Origin: Bradyrhizobium betae | GTDB taxonomy: Bacteria; Pseudomonadota; Alphaproteobacteria; Rhizobiales; Xanthobacteraceae | Length of the DNA stretch: 64,000 nt | Assembly (NCBI RefSeq): GCF_004123905.1 | Contig: NZ_MZXW01000007.1 | Coordinates: 1-64,000 of the forward strand | Reading direction: 5' to 3' | Part shown: one piece after another, positions 26,011-34,313 of the stretch | Numbering within the stretch: the first letter of the stretch is position 1 | Layout: the number at the start of each line of letters is the position of its first letter | Translations under genes and position numbers: made by a program | The notes under the pieces: model-generated | The model's input: the letters and a program-made list of their open reading frames with translations, nothing else | Told to the model about the DNA's origin: nothing | Databases searched by the model: none

Positions 26011-26107
26011 CGATCGGGTCTCTGAGGGGAGGATCGACGACACTTAAGGGGCGGTCATGCCGCGGCAAGGCCGCTTCAGGAAATGCTCGGTTTCCGTTTT
26101 GGACCGC

Positions 26108-27274
26108 TCAGCGGGTCGGCGCCAGCCACTTCTCGAACTTGCCAAGGATTCCCCAGGCGCTCGTGCCGAGGAACACCGGCAACGCGGCTTGGCCCAGCTC
26201 AGCGAAATTGCCGAACAGCGGCACGGCGGTGTCCAGATGCGGGCCGACCTGTTGGAGCACCGTGGTGAGGACGGCGCCGATGATGCCGATGGCGCTCTTC
26301 TTGCCGTCGAACAGATTGCCGATGGTCTGTCCAAGCGCACCATTGACCTGTCCCAAGCGGCCGTCGGCGGTCTTGCCGGTCAGTATCGTCAGGATCTTGA
26401 TGAAGTCGTCGACTTGCCTCGTGGAAGCCGATGCCTGGCCTGTCCCGGTCGGCTGCGATTGTTGTTGCGCGGCGATCGCCTGCAATATGGCCATCGCCGA
26501 TTGCACCAGCGTCGGTAGATCCCGCTGACCGGCCGGGATCGTCGGGACGGTGCCGGCGATCGGACCGAGATCGGCCGGGACGTGAATGTCCACCGGGGTG
26601 GCGTGGGCGAGCGCCAGATATTGCCGGAAGTTCTCGCCATAGAAGCGGCCGTCGTCAGCCCGGAACCCCTGTTGCGGACCGCCGCCAACCCGTACGCTTC
26701 CACGATTATAGGCGATCGCGACGTACATCATCTCATCGTCGGTGAGCGACGATTTCCGTGTCCCGTAGGCGCGTCCGCACGCGGCATCCAGCTCCTTGAT
26801 GAGGCGCTTGATGCATTCGGCCATGTCATACCAGCCGCGGTTCAGGAAGAAGCTCGGATCGGTCTTGAAGAACTGGATATCGTACTGGAAGATTCCGTAG
26901 CCATGGCAGAACTTGTCGGGATGCTGCGCCGCCACTTTCGCATAGGCGCTGCTGACTTGCGCGACGTCGATCAGCGCCTGGCGGGCGACGTTGAACATGC
27001 TCGAACCCGATGGCACGGCGAGAAGATCCGCCTTGCTCGTCGGAAACGCGCTGCGCTTCGGCGCATCGAGCGTGTCACCGACGCAAAGCTTGAGCACCTC
27101 GCTGGCCGGCTTGGTCCTGTAAATCGGGCCCCAGCAATCGGAATAGGTCTCCTGCATCGCGATCGCGGTGGCCATGTCGAGTGTGTAAGGCGTGCCGCGG
27201 CAGGCTGCTGTGATCGCCCCGCCGAACTGGGTCTTGAACCATCGAATTGCATCCTGCTCGGACATGCCTGCCAT
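26108..27274 (-). CDS. Lysozyme/transglycosylase-like protein with holin-like C terminus
   Basis: The 388-residue protein lacks a signal peptide. The N-terminal half has a lysozyme-superfamily pattern: a candidate catalytic Glu42 in AIAMQETYSDCW, the GYGIFQYD motif (residues 125-132) and AYNRG (188-192), as in lytic transglycosylases that cut glycan strands. A Pro/Gln-rich linker leads to a C-terminal domain of about 130 residues (from about residue 250). That domain has two hydrophobic segments (SAIGIIGAVLTTVLQQVG and ALPVFLGTSAWGILGKFEKW) and is strikingly similar to the C terminus of the neighbour upstream. It lies 59 bases after that gene. Export could depend on the hydrophobic tail or on an unknown secretion route. 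Confidence 0.75.
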   Translation of the reverse strand: MAGMSEQDAIRWFKTQFGGAITAACRGTPYTLDMATAIAMQETYSDCWGPIYRTKPASEVLKLCVGDTLDAPKRSAFPTSKADLLAVPSGSSMFNVARQALIDVAQVSSAYAKVAAQHPDKFCHGYGIFQYDIQFFKTDPSFFLNRGWYDMAECIKRLIKELDAACGRAYGTRKSSLTDDEMMYVAIAYNRGSVRVGGGPQQGFRADDGRFYGENFRQYLALAHATPVDIHVPADLGPIAGTVPTIPAGQRDLPTLVQSAMAILQAIAAQQQSQPTGTGQASASTRQVDDFIKILTILTGKTADGRLGQVNGALGQTIGNLFDGKKSAIGIIGAVLTTVLQQVGPHLDTAVPLFGNFAELGQAALPVFLGTSAWGILGKFEKWLAPTR

Positions 27275-27333
27275 CCTGGTCGTGTTTCGACGCGAGCGAA
27301 CTCCACTTCAGCCTTCGTGTTTTGGCGGCCGCC

Positions 27334-28773
27334 TCATTGCTTCGGCGGCGTGGTCGGCGGCATCCACTTCTCAAACTTGCCAAGCACGCCCCAGGCCGTG
27401 AGGCCGAGGAAAATCGGCAATATTGCCGGCGCGAGCGGGCCGCCGATCGCGGTTGTCACCGCCGCGGGCAGGCTCGGACCGACGACATGAAGCACCGCCG
27501 TCAGCACCGAGCCGATGATGCCGATTGCGCTCTTCTTGCCGTCGAGCAGATGGCCGACAGTGTCGCCGAGCGCGCCATTGACCTGGCCCAGCCCCTTGGG
27601 GCCGCCGAAATCGCCGGTCAGCGCGCTCAACACCTTGATGAACTGCTGGAGATGGTCCGGCGTCGCCGCAGTCCCGCCCGTGGGCAGCTGCTGCTGACCG
27701 CCTGGTCCCAAGGTCTGGAAGACCTTGAGCGCCTCCGCGACCAGCGTTGCGATATCAGGCTGTCCGCCGGCTGGCGGCGTGGTTGGATTGGTGGGCATCT
27801 TGGCGGCCTCCAATTGAGCTAGCAGCTGTTGCACCAGGTCGGGGGACGTTGAGTCTCTATGGAACGGGAACGGAATGAACGGCAGGGTCAGCGGGGCGCC
27901 CACGAACTCCCAGTCGACCTCGCCCTTGTCGATGAGACCGATCGCCTTCGCCGCGGCCGGCGTGAGATCGATGCCTGCGCCGTTCGTCCTGTGTCCCTGG
28001 CTGTCGACGCCGGACTCGGCCTGGGGTCTTGCACCGGTCTTCCAATATGCATCGTCGGTGTTCCAGGGGCCGATATGCACGACCTTGCAGATCACCGTCT
28101 TGCCGTCCTTCGACACGCTCACATTGGGGCGCGGATCGGAAATGTGAGCGGGCAGCGCCACACCGAGCTCGGTGTCATCGATCATGTGTCCGTCATAGGC
28201 GCTGGTCTTCGGATCGGACGCGCCGCCGAATACGGTCGCGATGACGCGGCTCTGCATCTGTGCCGGGGAGTGAACCATGTCTGTCGTCGGCGCAATCGCC
28301 GCGGCCGGCGGCCTGCGGATGGCGATGCAGCGGCTCCTGGGGAAGTTCGACCGCTTGACCTGATGGTCCTGGTTGCCACCGAGACAGACATAGCTGTTGC
28401 CGTTGGTCTCCTCGTAAAGCGTGACGTGATGGCCGCCGCTGGCCCATTCGAACACCAGCACGTCGCCGGGTTGTGGCGCGCCGCCGGCGTCGGTTCCAAA
28501 CTGCTTCCAGGCAAGCGCCCACAGGAAGCGCGAGTCCGCGTCGCCGCCAAACACCGGCTTGATGCCGTTCACCGCCATGCAATAGCCGACGGTGAGGCCG
28601 CACCATGCGATGGAGTCGTGGGTGTAGTCCCTGCAATAGGCCCTTGTGTCGGGGAACAGCTCGCCGATCTTCTGCGGCCAGCTCATGATGACGGGATTGT
28701 CGCCGTTATCGAGCGCCCGCGTGCCCGTGATCTGCCGCATCGTTGCCAACCAGGGAGGGATTGTGGCGGGCAT
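27334..28773 (-). CDS. NlpC/P60-like and DPBB protein with holin-like C terminus
   Basis: The 479-residue protein has three parts. Residues about 25-155 match an NlpC/P60-type cysteine peptidase (TIGR02594-like) with Cys58 in IAWCGLTVGYC, the GDVLVFEW strand, a His in GGHHVTLYEE (115/116) and VCLGGNQ. Residues about 170-290 resemble a double-psi beta-barrel, with VVHIGPWNTDD and NGAGIDLTPAAAKAIGL. The C-terminal about 135 residues are the same domain as in the next gene, including GQVNGALG, DGKKSAIGIIG and WGVLGKFEKW. There is no N-terminal signal. A peptidase plus glycan-acting partner suggests peptidoglycan cleavage by the pair. Confidence 0.75.
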   Translation of the reverse strand: MPATIPPWLATMRQITGTRALDNGDNPVIMSWPQKIGELFPDTRAYCRDYTHDSIAWCGLTVGYCMAVNGIKPVFGGDADSRFLWALAWKQFGTDAGGAPQPGDVLVFEWASGGHHVTLYEETNGNSYVCLGGNQDHQVKRSNFPRSRCIAIRRPPAAAIAPTTDMVHSPAQMQSRVIATVFGGASDPKTSAYDGHMIDDTELGVALPAHISDPRPNVSVSKDGKTVICKVVHIGPWNTDDAYWKTGARPQAESGVDSQGHRTNGAGIDLTPAAAKAIGLIDKGEVDWEFVGAPLTLPFIPFPFHRDSTSPDLVQQLLAQLEAAKMPTNPTTPPAGGQPDIATLVAEALKVFQTLGPGGQQQLPTGGTAATPDHLQQFIKVLSALTGDFGGPKGLGQVNGALGDTVGHLLDGKKSAIGIIGSVLTAVLHVVGPSLPAAVTTAIGGPLAPAILPIFLGLTAWGVLGKFEKWMPPTTPPKQ

Positions 28774-29090
28774 GGCTATGCCTCTCTACATTGCACGCAC
28801 CAAGGGTGCGGCAGATTGAGGAACGCGTTCGGGGCATTGTGAGGTGAGTTGTTCAGCCGGGCGGACGCGATGGCGCGGCCCGCAAATAATTTCCTGAAAT
28901 ATGTTCGCCCTGCGCCGGCAGGGGTGACGCCACGGGTACACAAAATAATTATCCCGACAGCTCAAAGTAATATGATCGGATTGAAGCAACTGGGGAGTGA
29001 GCCGTCAAGCGCGGCGTTTTGTTGCGGTGCCGCATCGGGTCGGCGGGTGCCGGTTAAGGACTGGCGGAAAGGCCGGCCGGCGCCGCGCGC
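28774..29090. other. Intergenic region upstream of the hydrolase pair
   Basis: This stretch lies upstream of the hydrolase pair (minus strand) and after the LysR gene's stop codon (also minus strand). It holds an AT-rich patch near 28940-28985, unlike its surroundings, which could carry the promoter for the hydrolase pair. No coding ORF or strong repeat was found. Confidence 0.45.
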
Positions 29091-30014
29091 TCAATCGGAC
29101 CGGGCGAACATCCCGACCAGGGTCTCGCGCAGCCAGCGCTGCGCCGGGACGGTGTCGTTGCGCTGGTGCCAGAACAGGCTGACGATGCGCGGCGGCGCCT
29201 TGAGCGGAAGCGGCATCGCGTGCAGCAGCGGCGCGTGGCGGGACTGCGACCGCAAATCGCTCGGCAGCACGGCGATCAGGTCGGACTGGCGCACGACCTC
29301 GTAGGCGGCGCTGTAGTGGTTGACGGTCGCGACCAGGTTGCGCGACAGCCCGCGCGAGGCGAGGAAGAGGTCGTAGGACGGCATGGTCTTGCCCGCGAGG
29401 CTGACATCGACGTGGCCTGCGTTCAGGAAGGTCCGGGTGCTCAGCCGCTTCCGGGCGGCGAGGGGATGGCCGCGCCGCATGAAGCAGGCGTAGTCGACGG
29501 TCCATAGCGAGCGCGAGCGGATGGCGGCCGGCTGCTGTGCCTCGTTGACATAGACGCTGAGCACACAATCGACCCTGTTGTCCTCGAGCTGGTCGGCGAT
29601 CTCGACGACGGTGTTGGGGACGGTGTGGACGCGCGCCTTCGGCGCGATCTGTCCGAGATGGGTCAGGAGGTTCGGCATCACGAGCGAGGAGACGTAGTCC
29701 GACATCGACAGGCTGAACTCGGTCTGCGCGCGGGCGGGGTCGAACACCCGCTCGTCGAGCGCGCCACGCACGCTTTCCAGCGCCTCGCCGATCGGCTCCC
29801 ACAGCACCACGGCGCGCTGGGTCGGACGGATCCCGGTGCCGGACCGCACGAACAGGGGATCGCCGAGCGCGTCGCGCAGCCGCGCCAGCGCATTGCTGAC
29901 CGCGGGCTGGGTCATCGTCAGCGCGCTCGCGGCGCGGGTGACGCTGCCCTCGGTCATCAGCGCCTCGAAGACTTTCAGGAGGTTGAGGTCGAGCGCGCGG
30001 AACGACACGGACAT
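29091..30014 (-). CDS. LysR-family transcriptional regulator
   Basis: The 307-residue product has the LysR helix-turn-helix at residues 9-66 (LLKVFEALMTEGSVTRAASA then TQPAVSNALARLRDALGDPL) and a C-terminal effector-binding domain of the periplasmic-binding fold. The N-terminal pattern LDLNLLKVFEALMTE and the TQPAVSNALARLR recognition helix are typical of NodD/NahR-like members. It is divergent from the MFS operon starting at 30128, the classic layout for a LysR activator that responds to the pathway substrate. Autoregulation through the shared dyad at 30036-30054 is likely. Confidence 0.95.
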   Translation of the reverse strand: MSVSFRALDLNLLKVFEALMTEGSVTRAASALTMTQPAVSNALARLRDALGDPLFVRSGTGIRPTQRAVVLWEPIGEALESVRGALDERVFDPARAQTEFSLSMSDYVSSLVMPNLLTHLGQIAPKARVHTVPNTVVEIADQLEDNRVDCVLSVYVNEAQQPAAIRSRSLWTVDYACFMRRGHPLAARKRLSTRTFLNAGHVDVSLAGKTMPSYDLFLASRGLSRNLVATVNHYSAAYEVVRQSDLIAVLPSDLRSQSRHAPLLHAMPLPLKAPPRIVSLFWHQRNDTVPAQRWLRETLVGMFARSD

Positions 30015-30035
30015 TCACCACAGTGATATATTAGA

Positions 30036-30054
30036 TCATGATTATAAATTATGA
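30036..30054. promoter_or_regulatory. Candidate LysR operator, AT-rich dyad
   Basis: TCAT-N-ATT-N3-AAT-N-ATGA spans 30036-30054, an imperfect 19-base dyad with 14 of 19 positions symmetric. It lies in the 113-bp gap between the divergent LysR gene and the MFS operon, in an AT-rich stretch unlike the surrounding GC-rich DNA. Its outer half-sites are 11 bases apart, as in LysR T-N11-A boxes. Confidence 0.6.
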
Positions 30055-30127
30055 CGATAATGTCACTTTGTCTATGGTTCCCCCAGGGACACGCGGAGCG
30101 CCGGGCCGCCAGACTGAGGGGACTTTC

Positions 30128-31486
30128 ATGTCGATGATATCGGCGCGCATCGAGCGCCTTCCGTTCGCACGCTTCCACAAGCATCTGCTGTTGATGGGCG
30201 GGCTTGGCTACACGTTCGACGCGATGGACGCGGCCGTGCTGGCCTTCATCCTGCCGGTGCTGCGCACGGCCTGGAATCTGACGAGCGTGCAGATCGGCGT
30301 GCTCGGCAGCAGCACCTATATCGGCTTCCTGTTCGGCGCATTGCTGGCGGGCACGCTGGGCGACCTGATCGGCCGCCGCGCCGTGATGATGTCGGCGCTG
30401 GCGCTTTACTGCGCAGCATCGATCGTGAGTGCGATGGTCGATACCTGGCCGTCCTTCTTCGCCGCCCGCGTTGTCGCCGGCATGGGGACCGGCGCGGAGA
30501 GCGCGATCATCGCGCCCTATCTCGCGGAGTTCGTGGCGCGGCGTTACCGCGGCAGCTTTACCGGCGCGCTGGCCGGCTTCTTCTCCTTCGGATTCGTCGC
30601 CGCAGCCTTGCTCGGCTACTTCATCGTTCCCGCCTATGACAACGGCTGGCGCATCGTGCTGGTCATCACGGCGGTGCCGGTCGTCATGCTGTTGTGGTGG
30701 CGCCGGGCGCTGCCGGAATCGCCGCGCTGGCTCGAAAGCCGGGGACGGGAGAAGGAAGCCGAAGCTGTCCTCGACAGGATCGAGGCAGGCTTTGCGCGCG
30801 CGGGCCATGTCCTGCCGCAGCCGGTCGTCGAAGCGACCGCGCCGGCCGGAGCTACCGGAACGTTGCTCGCCAATTTCGCGGCGCTGCTGGCGGGCCGGCA
30901 GGCGCGCATCACCATCATGACCTGGATCATGTGGCTGGCGATCACCTTCAGCTATTATTCGTTCTTCGTCTGGATCCCCGGCCTGCTGGTTCAGAACGGC
31001 ATGAGCATCACCAAGAGCTTTGCCTATTCGATCGCGATCTATTGCGCGCAGATCCCCGGCTATTTCAGCGCTGCGTATTTCAACGAGCGCATCGGCCGGC
31101 AGGCGACGATCGCGACCTACATGGTGCTCGGCGGCGCCAGCGCGCTCGGGCTTGCCTTCGCGCAGAGCGACCAGCAAATCATGGCGGCGGGAATCTTCCT
31201 GTCTCTCTTCATGAACGGCACCTATGCGGGCGTCTATGCCTATACCGCCGAAGTGTTCCCGACGCCGGTCAGGACCACGGGCGCCGGGCTTGCCTCCGCG
31301 ATCGGCCGCATCGGCGCGATCGTCTCGCCGATCCTGGTCGGCTACCTCTATCCCAATTTCGGCTTTGCGGGCGTGTTCGGCGTCACCACCACCGTGCTGC
31401 TGCTCGGGGCTCTCACCGTCGTGCTGATGGGCGTGCGGACGCGCGGCCGTTCGCTGGAAGAGATCGCGGCGGGTGAAGTTGCATGA
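30128..31486 (+). CDS. MFS transporter (sugar/aromatic acid:H+ symporter type)
   Basis: The 452-residue inner-membrane protein has about 12 hydrophobic helices. The loop 2-3 motif GTLGDLIGRRAVM and the opposite-half motif ERIGRQATI are typical of major facilitator proteins. YTFDAMDAAVLAFILPVL near the start resembles the aromatic acid:H+ symporter and 4-hydroxybenzoate carriers. The ATG MSMISARIERL gives normal length. It is the first gene of a four-base-overlapping operon with a GAF protein and an amidohydrolase, and probably imports their substrate. Confidence 0.9.
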   Translation: MSMISARIERLPFARFHKHLLLMGGLGYTFDAMDAAVLAFILPVLRTAWNLTSVQIGVLGSSTYIGFLFGALLAGTLGDLIGRRAVMMSALALYCAASIVSAMVDTWPSFFAARVVAGMGTGAESAIIAPYLAEFVARRYRGSFTGALAGFFSFGFVAAALLGYFIVPAYDNGWRIVLVITAVPVVMLLWWRRALPESPRWLESRGREKEAEAVLDRIEAGFARAGHVLPQPVVEATAPAGATGTLLANFAALLAGRQARITIMTWIMWLAITFSYYSFFVWIPGLLVQNGMSITKSFAYSIAIYCAQIPGYFSAAYFNERIGRQATIATYMVLGGASALGLAFAQSDQQIMAAGIFLSLFMNGTYAGVYAYTAEVFPTPVRTTGAGLASAIGRIGAIVSPILVGYLYPNFGFAGVFGVTTTVLLLGALTVVLMGVRTRGRSLEEIAAGEVA

Positions 31487-31986
31487 CCAGGGCCACGCTG
31501 AAAGCTGATCCTTGGCTCTGCGCCGTCGCGGCGGCGCAGGGCAGGGCGGATCAGCCGGACGCGCTGTTCGCGGCACTCGACGAAGCCATGAAGTCGGCGA
31601 TCGGGCACAAGCTGTTCACGATCCTGACCTATGACGGCGACAGCGGCGAAGCGGCGCGGGTCTATTCCAATCTTCCCGGGCCGTACCCGACCGGCGGACG
31701 CAAGCGCCTCGCGCCGGGTCCGTGGACCGAGGCCGTTCTCGACCGCGGCGAGGCTTATATCGGCCGCACGCGCGACGATCTGCGCAAGGTGTTCTCCGAC
31801 CACGAGCTGATCGTCTCGCTCGGCTGCGAAAGCGTGCTCAACATCCCCGTGCGCTGGCGCGGCCGGACGCTCGGCTCGCTCAATCTGCTTCACGAGGCGG
31901 GCTGGTATGGCGAGGATGACGTCGCCGCGTGCCTTCCCTTTGCCCAGCTCACACTGCCGGCGCTGCTCGCGCCGGGCCATTTCTGA
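31483..31986 (+). CDS. GAF-domain protein
   Basis: The 167-residue protein is a single GAF-like ligand-binding domain. It has the typical order of strand (KLFTILTYD), helix, and the core strand SVLNIPVRWRGRTLGSLNLL near residue 115. It starts inside the stop codon of the transporter gene (ATGA overlap), so translation is coupled. A stand-alone GAF protein within a transport/hydrolase operon could sense the substrate or have a chaperone-like role. The exact ligand is unknown. Confidence 0.8.
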   Translation: MTRATLKADPWLCAVAAAQGRADQPDALFAALDEAMKSAIGHKLFTILTYDGDSGEAARVYSNLPGPYPTGGRKRLAPGPWTEAVLDRGEAYIGRTRDDLRKVFSDHELIVSLGCESVLNIPVRWRGRTLGSLNLLHEAGWYGEDDVAACLPFAQLTLPALLAPGHF

Positions 31987-31998
31987 CAGGATTCCACG

Positions 31999-33246
31999 AT
32001 GCCCAGCATCCTCTTCAAGAACGCCGCGCTGCTCGACCCGCTTCAGCCGGACTTGCTGGCAGGCCATGACGTGCTGGTCGAAGACAGCCTGATCAAGGAG
32101 GTCTCGGATCGCCCGATCCAGGCCACCGCCGATCGCACCATTGACCTGAAGGGCAAGACGCTGATGCCCGGCCTGATCGACCTGCACGTGCACGCGATCG
32201 CCGTCGAGCTCAATCTCGCGCAGCAGGTCCACATGCCGAATGTGCTGGTGACGCTGCGTTCAACGCTGCTGCTGCGCGGCATGCTGCGACGTGGCTTTAC
32301 CACGGTCCGCGACGCCGGCGGCGCCGGCCATGCGCTGAAGCAGGCGATCGAGACCGGCCTGACCGACGGTCCGCGGCTGTTCGTCTCCGGTCGCGCGCTC
32401 AGCCAGACCGGCGGTCATGGCGACATGCGGGCACGCTCGGATTATCTCGCGAGCGATGCGCCCTGTCCGTGCTGCGTGCGTGTCGGCGCACTGGCGCGTG
32501 TTGCCGACGGCGTCGACGGCGTGCGCAAAGCCGCGCGCGAGGAGCTTCAGATGGGCGCCGACCAGATCAAGATCATGGCCTCCGGCGGCGTCGCGTCGCC
32601 GACCGATCCGGTCGGAGCCTTCGGCTACTCCGAGGACGAAATCCGCGCCATCGTCGAGGAGGCGCGCGGGCGGCAGACCTATGTGCTCGCCCACGCCTAC
32701 ACCGCCGCCGCGATCGAACGCGCGGTTCGCTGCGGCGTGCGCACCATCGAACACGGCAATCTCGTGGATGCGCCGACCGCGCGGCTGATGGCCGAGAAGG
32801 GCGCCTATGTGGTGCCGACGCTCGTCACCTACGAGGCATTGGCCAATGAGGGCGCCCAATACGGCCTGCCGCCGGAGAGCGTCGCCAAGATCGCCGATGT
32901 CCGCGACGCTGGTCTCCGTTCGCTCACGATCTATCGCGATGCCGGCGTGAAGATGGGATTCGGCAGCGACCTGCTCGGGCCGTCGCAGCGCCTCCAGAGC
33001 GACGAATTCCGCATCCGCGCCGAAATTCTCGGGCCCCGCGCCGTCATCGCCAGCGCGACTGTGATCGGCGCCGAGGTGCTCGGCATGGAAGGCAAGCTCG
33101 GCCGCCTCGCGCCAGACGCAATCGCGGACCTGCTGGTGGTCGACGGCAACCCGCTGCGCGACGTAACCTGCCTGCTCGGCCAGGGCGAGCACATTCCGCT
33201 CGTGATGAAGGCGGGCCAGGTCCAGTTCGACCGGCTGAACGCGTAG
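31999..33246 (+). CDS. Metal-dependent amidohydrolase
   Basis: The 415-residue product is an amidohydrolase-superfamily TIM barrel. It has the metal-binding HVH in GLIDLHVHAIAVE (about residue 60), a lysine candidate in QIKIMASGG (may be carboxylated), His in VLAHAYT and in TIEHGN, and the catalytic Asp in GFGSDLLG. The arrangement is that of imidazolonepropionase-like and Xaa-Pro dipeptidase-like amidohydrolases. It lies 12 bases after the GAF gene and is the likely enzyme of the LysR-controlled operon. The substrate is not identifiable. Confidence 0.9.
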   Translation: MPSILFKNAALLDPLQPDLLAGHDVLVEDSLIKEVSDRPIQATADRTIDLKGKTLMPGLIDLHVHAIAVELNLAQQVHMPNVLVTLRSTLLLRGMLRRGFTTVRDAGGAGHALKQAIETGLTDGPRLFVSGRALSQTGGHGDMRARSDYLASDAPCPCCVRVGALARVADGVDGVRKAAREELQMGADQIKIMASGGVASPTDPVGAFGYSEDEIRAIVEEARGRQTYVLAHAYTAAAIERAVRCGVRTIEHGNLVDAPTARLMAEKGAYVVPTLVTYEALANEGAQYGLPPESVAKIADVRDAGLRSLTIYRDAGVKMGFGSDLLGPSQRLQSDEFRIRAEILGPRAVIASATVIGAEVLGMEGKLGRLAPDAIADLLVVDGNPLRDVTCLLGQGEHIPLVMKAGQVQFDRLNA

Positions 33247-33276
33247 TTACCGCCACATCCCGCGCACCGATGCGTC

Positions 33277-34257
33277 CTATTTCGAGATCCGCACCACCAT
33301 CTTGCCGAGCGCCCCGCGCGTCTGCATGGTCTTGAAGGCTTCCCGGAAATCGCCCAGTGCGAAGACGCGACCGACCACAGGCTTCAGCGTGCCCGCAGCC
33401 AGCCAGCCCGTCAGCTCCGACATCAGCCGTTTTTGCATCTCGGGCTCGCGTGTCGGAATTTGTGCGAGGTCGACGCCGAGCAGGGCGCCGCCTTTCAGCA
33501 GCGGCAGATTGAACGGCAGCGTGGGAATGCAGCCCGCGGCGAAGCCGACCACGAGATGGCGTCCCTGCCATGCGATGGAGCGAAAGGCCTGCACCGAGAT
33601 CTCGCCGCCGACAGGGTCGAAGATCACGTCGGCGCCGTGTCCATTGGTCAGCTCCTTGAGCGTGTCGCGCCAGCCGGCCTGCGTGTAGTCGATCACCGCG
33701 TCGGCGCCGTGTTGTTGCGCGAACTCGCGCTTCTCCGGCGTCGATGCCGCTGCGATCACACGGGCGCCGAGCAGCTTGCCGATCTGGACAGCAGCGATTC
33801 CCGTGCCGCCAGCTGCGCCCAGCACGAGCAGCTGTTCGCCTGCGCGGAGCGAGGCGCGCGCACTGAGCGCGTAGAGCGCGGTCAGGTAATTGGCGCGAAA
33901 CGAGGCGGCGACCTCGGCCGCGACGCCGTCCGGCAGGGGATAGAGCGCTTCGGGATTGACGACGATCTCTTCGGCAAGAGCACCCGACCGCGTCATTCCC
34001 ATCACGCGCATGCCGGGTTGATAGCCGCCCGGCCTGCCGGGAGCTTCGTCTACAACGCCCGCGAATTCGGTCCCGGGAATGAAGGGCAGGGGATCTTTGG
34101 TCTGATAGAGCCCTTGAATCTTCAAACCGTCGACAAATCCGATTCCTGCAGCCTCCACCCGGATGCGCAACTGTCCGGGCTCCATGGGCGGGTGGGGGAC
34201 GTCTTTCAGCTCGATTTGATCGATGGGTGCGTATTGCTCGACGACGACAGCTTTCAT
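33277..34257 (-). CDS. Zinc-independent quinone oxidoreductase / MDR family
   Basis: The 326-residue protein belongs to the medium-chain dehydrogenase/reductase family, quinone-oxidoreductase branch. The N-terminal GroES-like domain starts MKAVVVEQYAPIDQIELKDV and has a GTEFAGVVDEA motif. The nucleotide-binding Rossmann motif is LVLGAAGGTGIAAVQIGKLL (about residues 143-162). No structural zinc Cys cluster is present, as expected for NADPH:quinone reductases. Other substrates, such as enoyl compounds, are possible. It lies 56 bases downstream of the helicase gene on the same strand. Confidence 0.9.
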   Translation of the reverse strand: MKAVVVEQYAPIDQIELKDVPHPPMEPGQLRIRVEAAGIGFVDGLKIQGLYQTKDPLPFIPGTEFAGVVDEAPGRPGGYQPGMRVMGMTRSGALAEEIVVNPEALYPLPDGVAAEVAASFRANYLTALYALSARASLRAGEQLLVLGAAGGTGIAAVQIGKLLGARVIAAASTPEKREFAQQHGADAVIDYTQAGWRDTLKELTNGHGADVIFDPVGGEISVQAFRSIAWQGRHLVVGFAAGCIPTLPFNLPLLKGGALLGVDLAQIPTREPEMQKRLMSELTGWLAAGTLKPVVGRVFALGDFREAFKTMQTRGALGKMVVRISK

Positions 34258-34313
34258 GTCGGACCTCTGTTGTTCCTGACATCCTGACAGGTCTCGACAG
34301 CAGCCTCTTGCGT

